Shown: positions 6,582 to 14,318, numbered from the stretch's first letter. The stretch is DNA of 25,000 bases from Symbiodinium natans (GCA_905221605.1 CAJNDS010002633.1:260001-285000), one strand, 5' to 3'. Translations and numbers: made by a program. The notes: generated by a model not told the origin, from the sequence alone.

Positions 6582-8747
6582 TTAAGGGACCAAACCTCGC
6601 AACGCACAACGGGGAACATCAGTGAAGAACGGTGCATTTGCAACAGCGGCGTCACCTGAGCAGGAAACGCCATCACGGGCGTAGTCCATCAAGTGCTCCC
6701 ACCAGCTCTTCTCAAGTGCAATCCTGGCCTGACGAATCCTGTCCCTGCCTTCCTCGGTGTGGCGCTTGAGTTGCTCAATTTCCGCCAGCTTTCTCTCCTC
6801 GAAGCGCGAAATCAACTCCAACGCCTTGGACTGCACAAGTTCCGGGCAACCATTGCGGACACGAAGCTTCAACTTCCGCCCGTCAGGGAGAAGGAGTTTG
6901 CAGCTGCCGGCGGACCACATAAGGGTGTAACCAAGTTGCTCGACAATTGCGCCCATGGGCACAATGGTTTGCACGGAGCCATCCCTCCCGGGAGGCAAAA
7001 GCAGAGTGCCACTAGCAGTGAGTCTCATAGACGTGGTGTTCTCCCCCGCCAAACTCACCACCACTTGCGTAGCCTGCTCCCACTCCTCCTGGGATGACGC
7101 TGCCCTCATGGCGTGCGTGGCACCCGAGTCCACTAAGGCTAACAACTCCCCACCATCCCCAACCTCTAAGGATTGCACGTGCAGCACGGACGTTTCGGGG
7201 GAGCTCCTAGCTGGCTTTTCCTCACCCAAACCAAGGACTGCAAGGCGCTTGAGGGATGCATTTGGATGGGTTTGGGACGTGCTGTTTGACGGTTGCGCTT
7301 CACTCGTGCCCGGGCTCACCTCCACCTGCCTCAAAGCCTTCACTGCCTCTTGCATAAAGGACTCTAGCGTAACAGGTTGACCATTCATGGTGATGGGCGT
7401 GGCCTGCACTGGCACCTGTGATGAAGCTGAAGCTGGAGGCGACGCGTCCTGTCCTCCCACTCCTCCTGGGCCCGATGCCTGGGGGGTGGTTTTGCGCACC
7501 GTGGGCTGCTCATGTGTTTTGGCCTCAGGTTTTGAACCCTTACCTAATGGGCAGTCCTTTGCACGGTGTTCCTCAGAACCACACACCAGGCACTTCTTGA
7601 AACGCTCAGCTTTCGAGAGCTCGGTCATGGAGTGAGGGAACTTGCATTTGGGACCATTCCTGCAGCCCTTCGGCGAGAGAAAGAACTTACACGGCTTACC
7701 ACCGGCTCCTCCAGCACCCTTCCCCAGAGGTTGGTTTCCACCACCTGATGCTTCGGCTGCGGCATTTAATGCCTGGACCTTAGGATCTACCTTCTTAGGG
7801 TCTACCCCACCGGCCATAGTTTCAAACTCAGCCAACAAATGCTTGTGGTAGTCTAAAACCTCATCTCCCGACGGGTGAAGGTCAATGTGCAGTGCGCTGC
7901 GTACCACCTGAGTGCGAAACTGCACGTCTGGATTCCTGGCAATGTGCTGCGACGTCACGGTGGTCAACCCACGGGCCAAGATGGAGGGATCAGGAGCAAC
8001 CATGCCACATTCCAAACAACGGCGATGCCAACGACCCCAAGACCTCAGCAAACTCACTCCAGCAACCACGTCCTTAAACGCTGGTGGATCATGCAGGTTC
8101 CTGAGTATCAGGTCGCGCTCGTTGGTCCCACCTGGCTGGTAAATCGTATGTAGGCGAAACATGATGTGTGCTGCATTTTGCGTGGCTCTGCGTGCTACAA
8201 TGTCGGCCTTCACGGATGCGTCCAACGAATCCAACAACATGGCACATGCTCTGGCATTCACACGCGACCACTTGCCCTCAACAATCTCCGTCCTGTCATC
8301 CGGGGCCACTCTCAACCGCTCCACGGGGGACGAAACGCTCCAACGGGCAAAGGCATCACGCGCTAACTGCAACACGCTTGTCCACCAAAGCTGCGATGAA
8401 TCCGACACATCACTCATCAATCCACCAACCAACTCAAGCCAATCCTGAAACTCCAACGACCCACCTGACGGGTTGGGGGCAACAAGTTTGGGCAGTGTTG
8501 TGATGCCTGGTTTCACTGCTTCAGGGGCATCGTCACCTTTGACCTTGAGCTGCTGAGCTTGCAAGCTTTGCAGCTGCTGCGCCCCTAAAACCAGTGCATC
8601 CACTACGGAACTTGGCACCTCACGTGTGGCGGGCTGCTCATGTGGAGCTGCGGTCTGTGCTTGCATTGACACTACTTCCCGCATGGACCTCTCTCTCTGC
8701 TCACTCCTCTCAAGTAGCTGACCTCTCTCTCTGCTCACTCCTCTCAA
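6582..8747 (-). CDS. gag: Gag core, zinc motifs and aspartic protease
   Basis: 721 codons as displayed; the first residues are duplication product and the true frame enters from the preceding Gag part. Residues about 85-310 are a copia-type Gag core (QDWLELVGGL onwards). Two zinc motifs follow: C353-x8-C362-x5-C368-x3-H372, a CCCH finger of the Tis11-like spacing, and C386-x2-C389-x4-H394-x4-C399, a classical retroviral knuckle. A basic/proline linker leads to the protease with active site LVDSGATHA (D540). A charged helix (about 640-680) lies near the end. The frame ends in TAA at 6582-6584. The same frame continues on the far side into the methyltransferase-like region, so the stop is either a mutation or a readthrough site. 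Confidence 0.9.
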   Translation of the reverse strand: MRGVSRERGQLLERSEQRERSMREVVSMQAQTAAPHEQPATREVPSSVVDALVLGAQQLQSLQAQQLKVKGDDAPEAVKPGITTLPKLVAPNPSGGSLEFQDWLELVGGLMSDVSDSSQLWWTSVLQLARDAFARWSVSSPVERLRVAPDDRTEIVEGKWSRVNARACAMLLDSLDASVKADIVARRATQNAAHIMFRLHTIYQPGGTNERDLILRNLHDPPAFKDVVAGVSLLRSWGRWHRRCLECGMVAPDPSILARGLTTVTSQHIARNPDVQFRTQVVRSALHIDLHPSGDEVLDYHKHLLAEFETMAGGVDPKKVDPKVQALNAAAEASGGGNQPLGKGAGGAGGKPCKFFLSPKGCRNGPKCKFPHSMTELSKAERFKKCLVCGSEEHRAKDCPLGKGSKPEAKTHEQPTVRKTTPQASGPGGVGGQDASPPASASSQVPVQATPITMNGQPVTLESFMQEAVKALRQVEVSPGTSEAQPSNSTSQTHPNASLKRLAVLGLGEEKPARSSPETSVLHVQSLEVGDGGELLALVDSGATHAMRAASSQEEWEQATQVVVSLAGENTTSMRLTASGTLLLPPGRDGSVQTIVPMGAIVEQLGYTLMWSAGSCKLLLPDGRKLKLRVRNGCPELVQSKALELISRFEERKLAEIEQLKRHTEEGRDRIRQARIALEKSWWEHLMDYARDGVSCSGDAAVANAPFFTDVPRCALRGLVP

Positions 8748-8754
8748 GTAGCTG
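8687..8754 (-). repeat. 34-bp perfect tandem duplication that breaks gag
   Basis: Positions 8687-8720 and 8721-8754 are identical. The unit encodes the LLERSEQRER coiled-coil segment. Because 34 is not a multiple of 3, the second unit shifts the frame and brings in a stop. One unit alone restores continuity between the two Gag segments. Confidence 0.95.
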
Positions 8755-9729
8755 CCTCAACCTCTGATTCTCCACCTCCTGCGCCTGGGCTCTAGCCTCA
8801 AAACCTGCAAGCTGCCTGGCAACCTCTGCTTGAATTGCCTCTTGAGGGAGCGATGACGACTCGGTACGGCTCGAGGGGCGTTCAGGGGCTGCAGATCTAG
8901 GGTAAAGGAGTGGGGCCCTTTGCTCAAGCGCTTGCATGCGTTGCAGCACCTCGGCATTGAGTAATGGGGATTCCCTCCCAGGCCCGGGGCCAAAAGTGGT
9001 GGGTGTGCCGATTGAGTCCGGCTGCGGCGGCGAAGCACTTGACCCAACACTCCCATCTCCCAAAGCCCTCACCCTAGACACTGCTCCAGGGCTTGCACGT
9101 GTGTGGTGTGGTGGTGACTGGGCCTGCACCTCAGTCCTTGCCACACGGAAAAACTCAGAAACACGAGACATGAAAACACCAGGAATGCCTTCAACCATTT
9201 CGGAGATAGCGGGCAAACCCTGTGAACGTGGGGTCATGAACCCCTCAACTCCAGCGGTCTCACCAGTTGACCTTATGCCCCCCAAACCCCTGTCACCACC
9301 TTGGTCTGTAACCTGACGGTCGTCACCCAAGGTGTCCTGACGCAGGATGGTGTTGGCCTCTGGTCCTGGACTTCCGTCCGGAGGTTGCACTGCTTGTGGC
9401 ATGCTTCGGGGCATACCGTGCAATATCCCACCCTCAGTGGTGGTCGACGCATGCTGCACGCCTTCTGCTGGGTCTATACTAGCACGCGTCCTTCCCGCAG
9501 CCATATCCACAAAACCCAAACCACCCTCAATGCCGGCGGTGGGTGCATCAGGTGTTGCGGAATGCATATGCTCTTGCAAACCATCCCTCCCGGGAGGTTG
9601 GGATGATTGCGGCATCACGGTGCCGTAGCCCTGCGTTGGGCTCATAACCTGCTGGTGTGAACCAGCCGGCTGAGCAAAAGAACCCAGTGGAGTGATCAAT
9701 TCCCTGGCTTCTAAATCCCCAGCTGACAT
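8710..9729 (-). CDS. gag: Gag, N-terminal part, ends at a frameshift
   Basis: 339 codons from the ATG in the 5' LTR. It starts MSAGDLEARELITPLGSF, runs through the primer binding site and continues as a low-complexity stretch rich in G, P, S, Q and T. The last 40 or so residues are charged and Q/E/R-rich and look like a coiled coil (from about residue 300). It stops in the second unit of a 34-bp tandem duplication. Without the duplication the frame would continue directly into the next Gag segment, so this is one broken gag gene. The N-terminal portion has no domain I recognise. Confidence 0.85.
   Translation of the reverse strand: MSAGDLEARELITPLGSFAQPAGSHQQVMSPTQGYGTVMPQSSQPPGRDGLQEHMHSATPDAPTAGIEGGLGFVDMAAGRTRASIDPAEGVQHASTTTEGGILHGMPRSMPQAVQPPDGSPGPEANTILRQDTLGDDRQVTDQGGDRGLGGIRSTGETAGVEGFMTPRSQGLPAISEMVEGIPGVFMSRVSEFFRVARTEVQAQSPPHHTRASPGAVSRVRALGDGSVGSSASPPQPDSIGTPTTFGPGPGRESPLLNAEVLQRMQALEQRAPLLYPRSAAPERPSSRTESSSLPQEAIQAEVARQLAGFEARAQAQEVENQRLRQLLERSEQRERSAT
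9633..9649 (-). other. Primer binding site, initiator tRNA-Met anticodon arm
   Basis: On the minus strand the 5' LTR end is followed at once by GGTTATGAGCCCAACGC. The plus strand reads GCGTTGGGCTCATAACC, which has the form of an initiator tRNA-Met anticodon stem and loop around CAU. Drosophila copia has the nearly identical GGTTATGGGCCCAG at this place and primes from a cleaved half-tRNA; yeast Ty5 also uses the anticodon region. The site is also translated, since the gag frame passes through it. Confidence 0.85.
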
Positions 9730-9953
9730 GGCTCACACAAGCGCGGAGTGACTCTTTTACACACGGCAAACAACAGAAAGAAAGACCTGAAGATCTGTGA
9801 CGTCTGAACTACTTAGGCTACGGCACCTACAGGCTAAATGCTGTAAATGCTTGAAAGACATGCTCATGACCCTACTGTGCTTGGGCCTGCATGAGCAACA
9901 TGACAAAGTTTAAACTACCTGACGGGCCTGCTTAAGAGGAATACGCTTCAACA
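9650..9953 (-). repeat. 5' LTR of the copia element
   Basis: On the minus strand it starts TGTTGAAGCG and ends CACCAGCA next to the primer binding site. It should carry the promoter. The gag start codon (9727-9729) lies inside it, so the first 27 codons of gag are LTR sequence, as in yeast Ty1. It differs from the other LTR only at 9667 (C versus A653) and 9741 (G versus A727). A pyrimidine-rich stretch (minus strand of about 9768-9787) followed by AG, upstream of the gag ATG, could be a trans-splice acceptor, but this is only inferred. Confidence 0.95.
9861..9897. repeat. Inverted repeat inside the 5' LTR
   Basis: TGCTCATG (9861-9868) and CATGAGCA (9890-9897) are perfect 8-bp arms around a 21-base loop; the same pair is at 847-854 and 876-883 in the 3' LTR. 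A possible RNA hairpin or palindromic protein site in the LTR. A second small stem, GCTGGT-gtga-ACCAGC, sits at the LTR edge (9651-9666 and 637-652) next to the primer site. Confidence 0.6.
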
Positions 9954-9958
9954 CTAAT
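9954..9958. repeat. Target site duplication, right copy (CTAAT)
   Basis: Exact match to 631-635, directly outside the right LTR. It is followed by CCTAAACCCTAAACCC, the continuation of the interrupted telomere-type array. Confidence 0.9.
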
Positions 9959-10018
9959 CCTAAACCCTAAACCCTAAATTCCACATAAACCCTAAACCCG
10001 AAACCCTAAACCCTTTGC
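9954..10018 (-). repeat. CCCTAAA array, right part
   Basis: Continuation of the array split by the retrotransposon, with CCCTAAATT and CCCGAAA variants. It ends just before the exon candidate at 10038. Confidence 0.85.
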
Positions 10019-10037
10019 TTCCCCCCAACGCACGGAG

Positions 10038-10112
10038 GTGTCAATGGACCCTCGACCGGCCCATCCGGCACACGTCTTCGTGCCCAGCTTCACCTATGGA
10101 AAGGACTTGGGG
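10038..10112 (+). CDS. Candidate exon, unknown protein
   Basis: After a C-rich stretch and ACGGAG| the frame reads VSMDPRPAHPAHVFVPSF and continues TYGKDLG into a TTTAGGG array. The donor is unclear. The composition is protein-like and the island is bracketed by a C-rich array before it and a G-rich array after it. Confidence 0.35.
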
Positions 10113-10202
10113 TTTAGGGTTTAGGGTTTTAGGGTTTTAGGGTTAGGGCTTTGGGTTTAGGATTTAGGGTTTGAGGTTTAGGGTATAGGGTTTAGGATTC
10201 AG
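10108..10202 (+). repeat. TTTAGGG-type array
   Basis: Degenerate TTTAGGG and TTTTAGGG units on the plus strand, following the exon candidate at 10038. Confidence 0.9.
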
Positions 10203-10275
10203 CGTCTCAAGTCCAAGCAATCACTAGTAAAGCAGCTTGTCAAGCGTAGGACAAGTAACCGCCCGCGCAAGAATC
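10203..10275 (+). CDS. Candidate exon, lysine/arginine-rich
   Basis: After GGATTCAG| the frame reads RLKSKQSLVKQLVKRRTSN and stays open to a TAA at about 10282. Strongly basic. No clear GT donor; a CAAG or CCAG|GA boundary is possible. Confidence 0.35.
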
Positions 10276-10995
10276 CAGAACATTAAGAAAATATAAAGTT
10301 CACTCAATACAGTAGGCTTAAAGCTCAACGTCCAGTGGACCCAAAACCCGAAATCTAAGGCCCCACAATAGACCCTAAACCCAAGCCCTAAACCCTATGC
10401 CCCAAACCCTCGGGCCCTAAACCCTATGGACTTAGGGCCTTAAACCCTAGGCTTTAGGCGCCCCTGTGGGGAGCACTCCAGGATCCGCCCAAAAGTGGTC
10501 GATTCCAGTGACGTTTTACAAAGAATTTCTTTAGTAGAAATGACCTCCTCATTTTTCGGCCCTATGCCTCAAACCCTAAAGCCCTAAACCCTGGGCCCCA
10601 AACCCTGGGCCCTGAACCCTGCTCCCCACACCCCAAACCCTCTGCAAAACCTACAGGCCCAAAACCCTCTGACCCAAACCCTAGAAACCCAAAGCCCCAA
10701 ACCCTATACCCCAAACCTTAAGGGCCGTAAACCCTCTGGCCCAAATCCTAAAAGCCCTAAACCCTGTGCCAAACCTTTGGGCCCTAACCCCTGTGCCCCA
10801 AACCCTAGGGCCCCTAGAGCCCGGGCATATATTTTGTTCTGGGCTCTAAACCCTGATGCACTTCGTGGGCATATTGCTTTTTTCCGGGCCCCGAACCATA
10901 ATCCTAAAAATGAGGGGGTCATGTCTGCGATATAAAGTAGGGTTAGGGTTGAGGGCCCAGAAATAAGAACAACAATATGCCCGAGGGTTTAGGGC
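10276..10995. repeat. Degenerate CCCTAAA/CCCCAAACCCT region
   Basis: Diverged C-rich telomere-type units at 10340-10455 and 10555-10815, many as CCCCAAACCCT or GGCCCTAAACCC, then G-rich units at 10937-10995. The spacer at 10460-10560 shows nothing convincing. A minus-strand frame across 10704-10922 is an artefact of the repeat. Confidence 0.75.
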
Positions 10996-11035
10996 CCAGG
11001 AAAAAAAACAAATATGCCCACGAAACCCATTAATT

Positions 11036-11075
11036 GTGGTTTATATACATATATATATATATGTATATTTTATGT
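11036..11075. repeat. AT-rich (TA)n microsatellite
   Basis: TATATACATATATATATATATG and flanking T/A-rich bases, immediately upstream of the coding block that starts near 11100. Confidence 0.85.
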
Positions 11076-11099
11076 GTAGTAAGAGAGGTTTAGAAACTA

Positions 11100-11567
11100 A
11101 TGCCAGGTCTTGTCGCCGTGCCAGGGGACAAGCCCGAGGAAACAATCTTCCTCAACAAAGGGAGCCTCGACCTCCCCCTCCTGAAGTCGCGGCTAGACGC
11201 CTTCGAGGCGAAGCTGGCATCGATGCATGCCTTGCTCAAGAGCAAGGGGCGTGCACAGACGGCGGAAACGAAGCGGCTGCGATTGCCACCAAGCTTCTGT
11301 TCTCAGAAGGGAGGAAATCCGGAAGGCAGTCGTGAACGTGGGTAAAAAGGTGGTGGTTATTTCTTTAGCCCATGGCAAGGTATACATGTTTGGAGAGATG
11401 AATTCTCCCTTACGACATACCTCTTCCATCGCAACAACCACTTCGTGCAGTTCACCCGGATGGACAAGCGTGGAGCGCAGATGAGTTCGAACACACAGAT
11501 TTTGGTAGACTTGTTGATGCTCTCGACCCACTTCGAGGAGGTGGTTCCTCCGTCAAAGAAGAAACAG
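11100..11567 (+). pseudogene. Frame-broken coding block, unknown protein
   Basis: GC3-rich protein-like sequence in successive plus-strand frames. Frame one (11100-11250) reads MPGLVAVPGDKPEETIFLNK and continues with an amphipathic LLKSRLDAFEAKLASMHALL segment. Frame two (about 11256-11330) reads TDGGNEAAAIATKLLFSEG. Frame three (about 11310-11400) reads EEIRKAVVNVGKKVVVISL and on to HGKVYMFGEM. A further shift (about 11400-11567) gives FSLTTYLFHRNNHFVQFT, then ILVDLLMLSTHFEEVVPP, ending at a consensus donor AAACAG|GTCAGG. Either a decaying gene with indels or several exons joined by very short introns; GGCAAG|GTATAC near 11380 could be a donor. No family recognised. Confidence 0.45.
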
Positions 11568-11639
11568 GTCAGGACCCACCTGAGCCTGGCGAGGCCAACT
11601 CCGAGGTCAAGGAAGGACAAGCTGCTGACTCTTAGAAGG

Positions 11640-12110
11640 ACGAAGATCCCCTGAAAGCCACAGCCACGGGTTCGTGCTGTCCCTTGAACAGAGGAACCAG
11701 TGGAGTTTGCTTCAGGAGATGATTTCTCCTGGTGTCTGCTCTGCTACTGGTGCTAGATGTGAAGCCCTGGCACCATTTTCTGTCATCATTGAACGCACTT
11801 CCAACTGTACTGTCCATTTTGTTGCGTTAGGAATCAAACCCGTTGGGCGGATAAGGCCTTCCGCAAGATTGGACCGGGGACCCAACACTGCCAAAGTTCA
11901 AGGTGTATGCCTTATCGCTTGCTGAACTTCTACCAGGCGCGGTTTGATGTCCATAAGGACAAGCTGCGCTCCTGAGAGCACTCCTTCGTTGCGGATGGAT
12001 GGGAGAAGCATGAACAATTCGTTGCTAAGTCTTCAAGAACCGCCTGGCACAGTTCTGCGATCCTCAAAGCTCGCATTGGATGGGGGTTTCTGACTAGTAT
12101 GAGATGGGAT
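11640..12110 (+). pseudogene. Second frame-broken coding block, unknown protein
   Basis: Further protein-like pieces on the plus strand: HGFVLSLEQRNQWSLLQEM (about 11667-11730), TRWADKAFRKIGPG (about 11836-11880), then overlapping frames PKFKVYALSLAELLPGA and NFYQARFDVHKDKLRS, a TGA near 11973, and EHSFVADGWEKHEQFVAK beyond it in the same frame. The mix of frames and the stop point to decay or to missed short introns. It may belong to the same gene as the block before it. Confidence 0.4.
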
Positions 12111-12129
12111 TCAGGGTCAGGGTCTATGA

Positions 12130-12545
12130 GGTAGTGAGCTCACAGCCCGGGCCTTAGTATCGGAGGCTCTCGCGCGAGAACCCCCTGATCTTCGTTGCAA
12201 GCGATTTAGCTGGCGCTGCGGGCATCATGCAACGTTCGCCTTCAGACAGGGGGGGGGGATGATAAAGCCTTTTCTCTTCTTGTCGGTAGAAGTTGAGTAG
12301 TGCTTCTGTGGTTAAGAGGGCTCGGGTGGGTATCTCATATCTACGTGAAACGTTAGAGCCGAAAAAAGGCAGTGTTTTTGGGTTGCGGAGCTAAGGGAAA
12401 GCGCCCAGCCGAAAAACACAAGGCCCTTTTCAGGTTAGAGTTTCTTATGTATGCCTTTCCTACCCAACAGGGCCCCGTTATAGAGGCATTATAGACGGTA
12501 CCCGCCTGGGAAATCTCTTCCTGAAGTTATCCTGAAAAGAATACT
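12130..12545. other. Unique sequence without a supported gene
   Basis: Mixed-composition DNA with a short G run at 12250-12258. I see no convincing frame, repeat or RNA gene here. Confidence 0.5.
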
Positions 12546-12598
12546 TCAACCCTAAACCCGAAACCCTGATTCCTAAACCGCTTGCGCCCGAGTTCCAG

Positions 12599-12672
12599 GA
12601 GACGCCGGCGGCTATCAGGAAGAGGCAGGATGAGAGGCTGCGCCTTGCTTGGATCAAGTCTTGTTGGCAGGG
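12599..12672 (+). CDS. Candidate exon, charged helix-like
   Basis: After CGAGTTCCAG| the frame reads ETPAAIRKRQDERLRLAWIK and remains open to about 12672. A short CCCTAAA array lies upstream (12548-12580) and TTTAGG sequence follows. Confidence 0.4.
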
Positions 12673-13210
12673 GCTTAGGGTTTAGGATAAACCATAAAAC
12701 CTGAACCCTCAACCCTAAACCCTCAACCCTGCAAGTGGGTGGTTCATGGTTTGGGGTCTGGGCCTCGGGGTGGTGCCAGCAGGCAAGACAGCCCGCTCAA
12801 AAATTCGATCTCCTACAAGCCCTAAACCCTACACCCTAAACCCTAAACCCTACTACAAAGCCCAAATACTCAACCGCCGCCACAAACCCTACACACTAAA
12901 CCCTCCTGAAACCCCTAAACCCGAAGTCATGCTATAAACTCCGAAATCCTGCAAACCCTGCAAGCCCGACACGCCCCAATCCCAAACCACCTTGCAAGCC
13001 CTAAACCCGAAACCCTAAACCCTAAAACCCTAAAGAAACCCTAAACACACCCTAAACCCTAATCCCTAAACCCTAAACCCTAAACCCTAAACCCTAAACC
13101 CCAACCCCCAAACCCCCAAACCCCCAAACCCCCAAACCCCCAAACCCCCAAACCCCCAAACCCCCAAACCCCCAAACCCCCAAACCCCCAAACCCCAAAC
13201 CTAACCCCAA
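12673..13210 (-). repeat. CCCTAAA region with an 8-bp CCCCCAAA array
   Basis: CCCTAAA-type units with short unique spacers from 12673, becoming a clean (CCCTAAA)n near 13055-13095 and then about twelve tandem CCCCCAAA units (13097-13205). The 8-bp variant lacks T and is a distinct local expansion. The island at 12736-12815 (GVVPAGKTARSKIRSP in one plus frame) may be a further weak exon. Confidence 0.9.
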
Positions 13211-13248
13211 ATCACCGTTCAAGCCCGTAAGAAGCTGAAACCTGTCAG

Positions 13249-13327
13249 TTTTACGCACCATCTTGTGCCTCTTCGCCGAGGACGCTTGCAGCCCAGACCA
13301 CTCGGCTGGCGGCGGGCGCCTCAGGGA
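13249..13327 (+). CDS. Candidate exon, unknown protein
   Basis: After CCTGTCAG| the frame reads LRTILCLFAEDACSPDHSAG and stays open to a TAG at 13328. Bracketed by a C-rich array upstream and a G-rich array downstream. No GT donor is obvious. Confidence 0.4.
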
Positions 13328-13342
13328 ATAGCCCCCTACTTG

Positions 13343-13540
13343 GTTCAGGGTTTAGGGTGAGGGTTAGGGTTTAGGGTTTAGGGTTTAGGGTTTAGGGCTT
13401 AGGGGTTAGGGTTTAGGGTTTAGGGTTTAGGTTTAGGGTTTAGGGTTTAGGGTTTAGGGTTTAGGGTTTAGGGTTTAGGGTTTAGGGTTTAGGGTTTAGG
13501 GTTTAGGGTTTAGGGTTTAGGGTTAGGGTAGCTAGGATTT
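13343..13540 (+). repeat. Long TTTAGGG array
   Basis: About 25 TTTAGGG units on the plus strand, nearly perfect from 13365 to 13525. One of the longest arrays of this orientation in the window. Confidence 0.95.
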
Positions 13541-13632
13541 AGAGTAGGCGCTCATTTCCTTTTTTGGGGGGGGCTTTAGGTGCCCTTATAAACCCCCATA
13601 AGCCAAAAATCCTGGGTCTAGTGGAGGTTCAG

Positions 13633-13711
13633 GGCTCGATATGTGTGCGAAGGTAGGCAAGGCATGATTTGGGGCCGTTTTGAGCTGAAAGCTGCGTTCG
13701 AGGCAGAGGAT
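13633..13711 (+). CDS. Candidate exon with consensus donor
   Basis: After GGAGGTTCAG| the frame reads ARYVCEGRQGMIWGRFEL and ends AAFEAED before a GTGAGG donor at 13712. Acceptor, donor and composition all fit. Confidence 0.45.
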
Positions 13712-13764
13712 GTGAGGGGATTGAGGACGTAGGGCTTGTGCTTTGGGGCTTTGGGTTTAGGGAT

Positions 13765-13797
13765 TAACCCTAAACCCTAAACCCTAAACCCTAAAAT
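13765..13797 (-). repeat. Short CCCTAAA array
   Basis: Four CCCTAAA units after a TTTAGGG-like stretch, so the two orientations meet here. The following 13798-14040 is unique, slightly AT-rich, with no supported gene. Confidence 0.85.
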
Positions 13798-14047
13798 TAG
13801 GACAGCTGAGCCAGGCGAGCCTTAGTGCTTGATTCCGAAACCAAATCCCTGAAAACCATAAACCAAAAGGAGAGAACTGTAGTGGAGGACTGAAAGACTA
13901 GGTAGGCCCTTGGGATATTTTACATTTCCCCTTATTGGGTTTAAGAGGACCATATTTAGGAATATTTTTCAGAGGGTTTGAAGGGCCATCCTAGAAGAGT
14001 GTCAAGAAGTCAGAGCCTCAGACAGTGTGCTTTGATTGCATCTGGAG

Positions 14048-14123
14048 CGTCAGACCTTGGAACAAGAGATACTTGACCCCCCCACGGCCAGAGAAGAAGA
14101 AGCGGGGTTGGCTGAGAAGAAGA
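14048..14123 (+). CDS. Candidate exon, glutamate-rich
   Basis: After TGATTGCATCTGGAG| the frame reads RQTLEQEILDPPTAREEEAG and continues LAEKK up to a CCCTAAA array. A GTTGGC donor at 14107 would shorten it. Coiled-coil-like composition. Confidence 0.4.
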
Positions 14124-14202
14124 CCCTAAACCCTGCACCCTAAACCCTAAACCCTAAACCCTAAACCCTAAACCCTAAACCCTAAACCCTAAACCCTAAA
14201 CG
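14124..14202 (-). repeat. CCCTAAA array
   Basis: About ten CCCTAAA units directly after the exon candidate at 14048. Confidence 0.95.
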
Positions 14203-14220
14203 AGAAAGAATCGCACCCAG

Positions 14221-14263
14221 CTACCTGACACCAAGAGCGCCCTTCGCTGCGGCCCCATCCGGG
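14221..14263 (+). CDS. Candidate exon, short
   Basis: After CGCACCCAG| the frame reads LPDTKSALRCGPIRG and meets a GTTAGA donor at 14264. A C-rich array lies before it and a G-rich array after it. Confidence 0.35.
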
Positions 14264-14318
14264 GTTAGAACCACCGAAGCTTTTGTGGGCTTAGGGGGTG
14301 CAAGTCTTCAGGTTTGAG

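Larger units (their letters stand above)
636..9953 (-). mobile_element. Full-length Ty1/copia LTR retrotransposon
   Basis: A complete copia-type element read on the minus strand. It is bounded by two 304-bp direct repeats that begin TG and end CA, flanked by identical CTAAT target duplications. Inside the 5' LTR lies a primer binding site, and inside the 3' LTR lies a purine tract. The domain order is Gag, protease, methyltransferase-like, integrase, dioxygenase-like, reverse transcriptase, RNase H. Integrase before reverse transcriptase defines the copia superfamily. The LTRs differ at 2 of 304 sites, so insertion is recent, yet the coding frame carries a duplication, two stops and two frameshifts. 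It sits in a CCCTAAA repeat, antisense to the exon candidates on both sides. At 9.3 kb it is longer than a typical 5-kb copia because of the added domains. Confidence 0.97.

Noticed and set aside
9622-9645. CCGTAGCC...TTGGGCTCA on the plus strand resembles the dinoflagellate spliced leader
   Set aside because: Only the first eight bases match well, the spacing is wrong and it lies antisense to the element. The match to the initiator tRNA anticodon arm explains the right half better. The 8-base CCGTAGCC on the element strand at 9816-9823 is also too short.
10704-10922. Minus-strand frame with LGFGAQGLGPKGLAQ
   Set aside because: Translation of degenerate CCCTAAA-type repeat.
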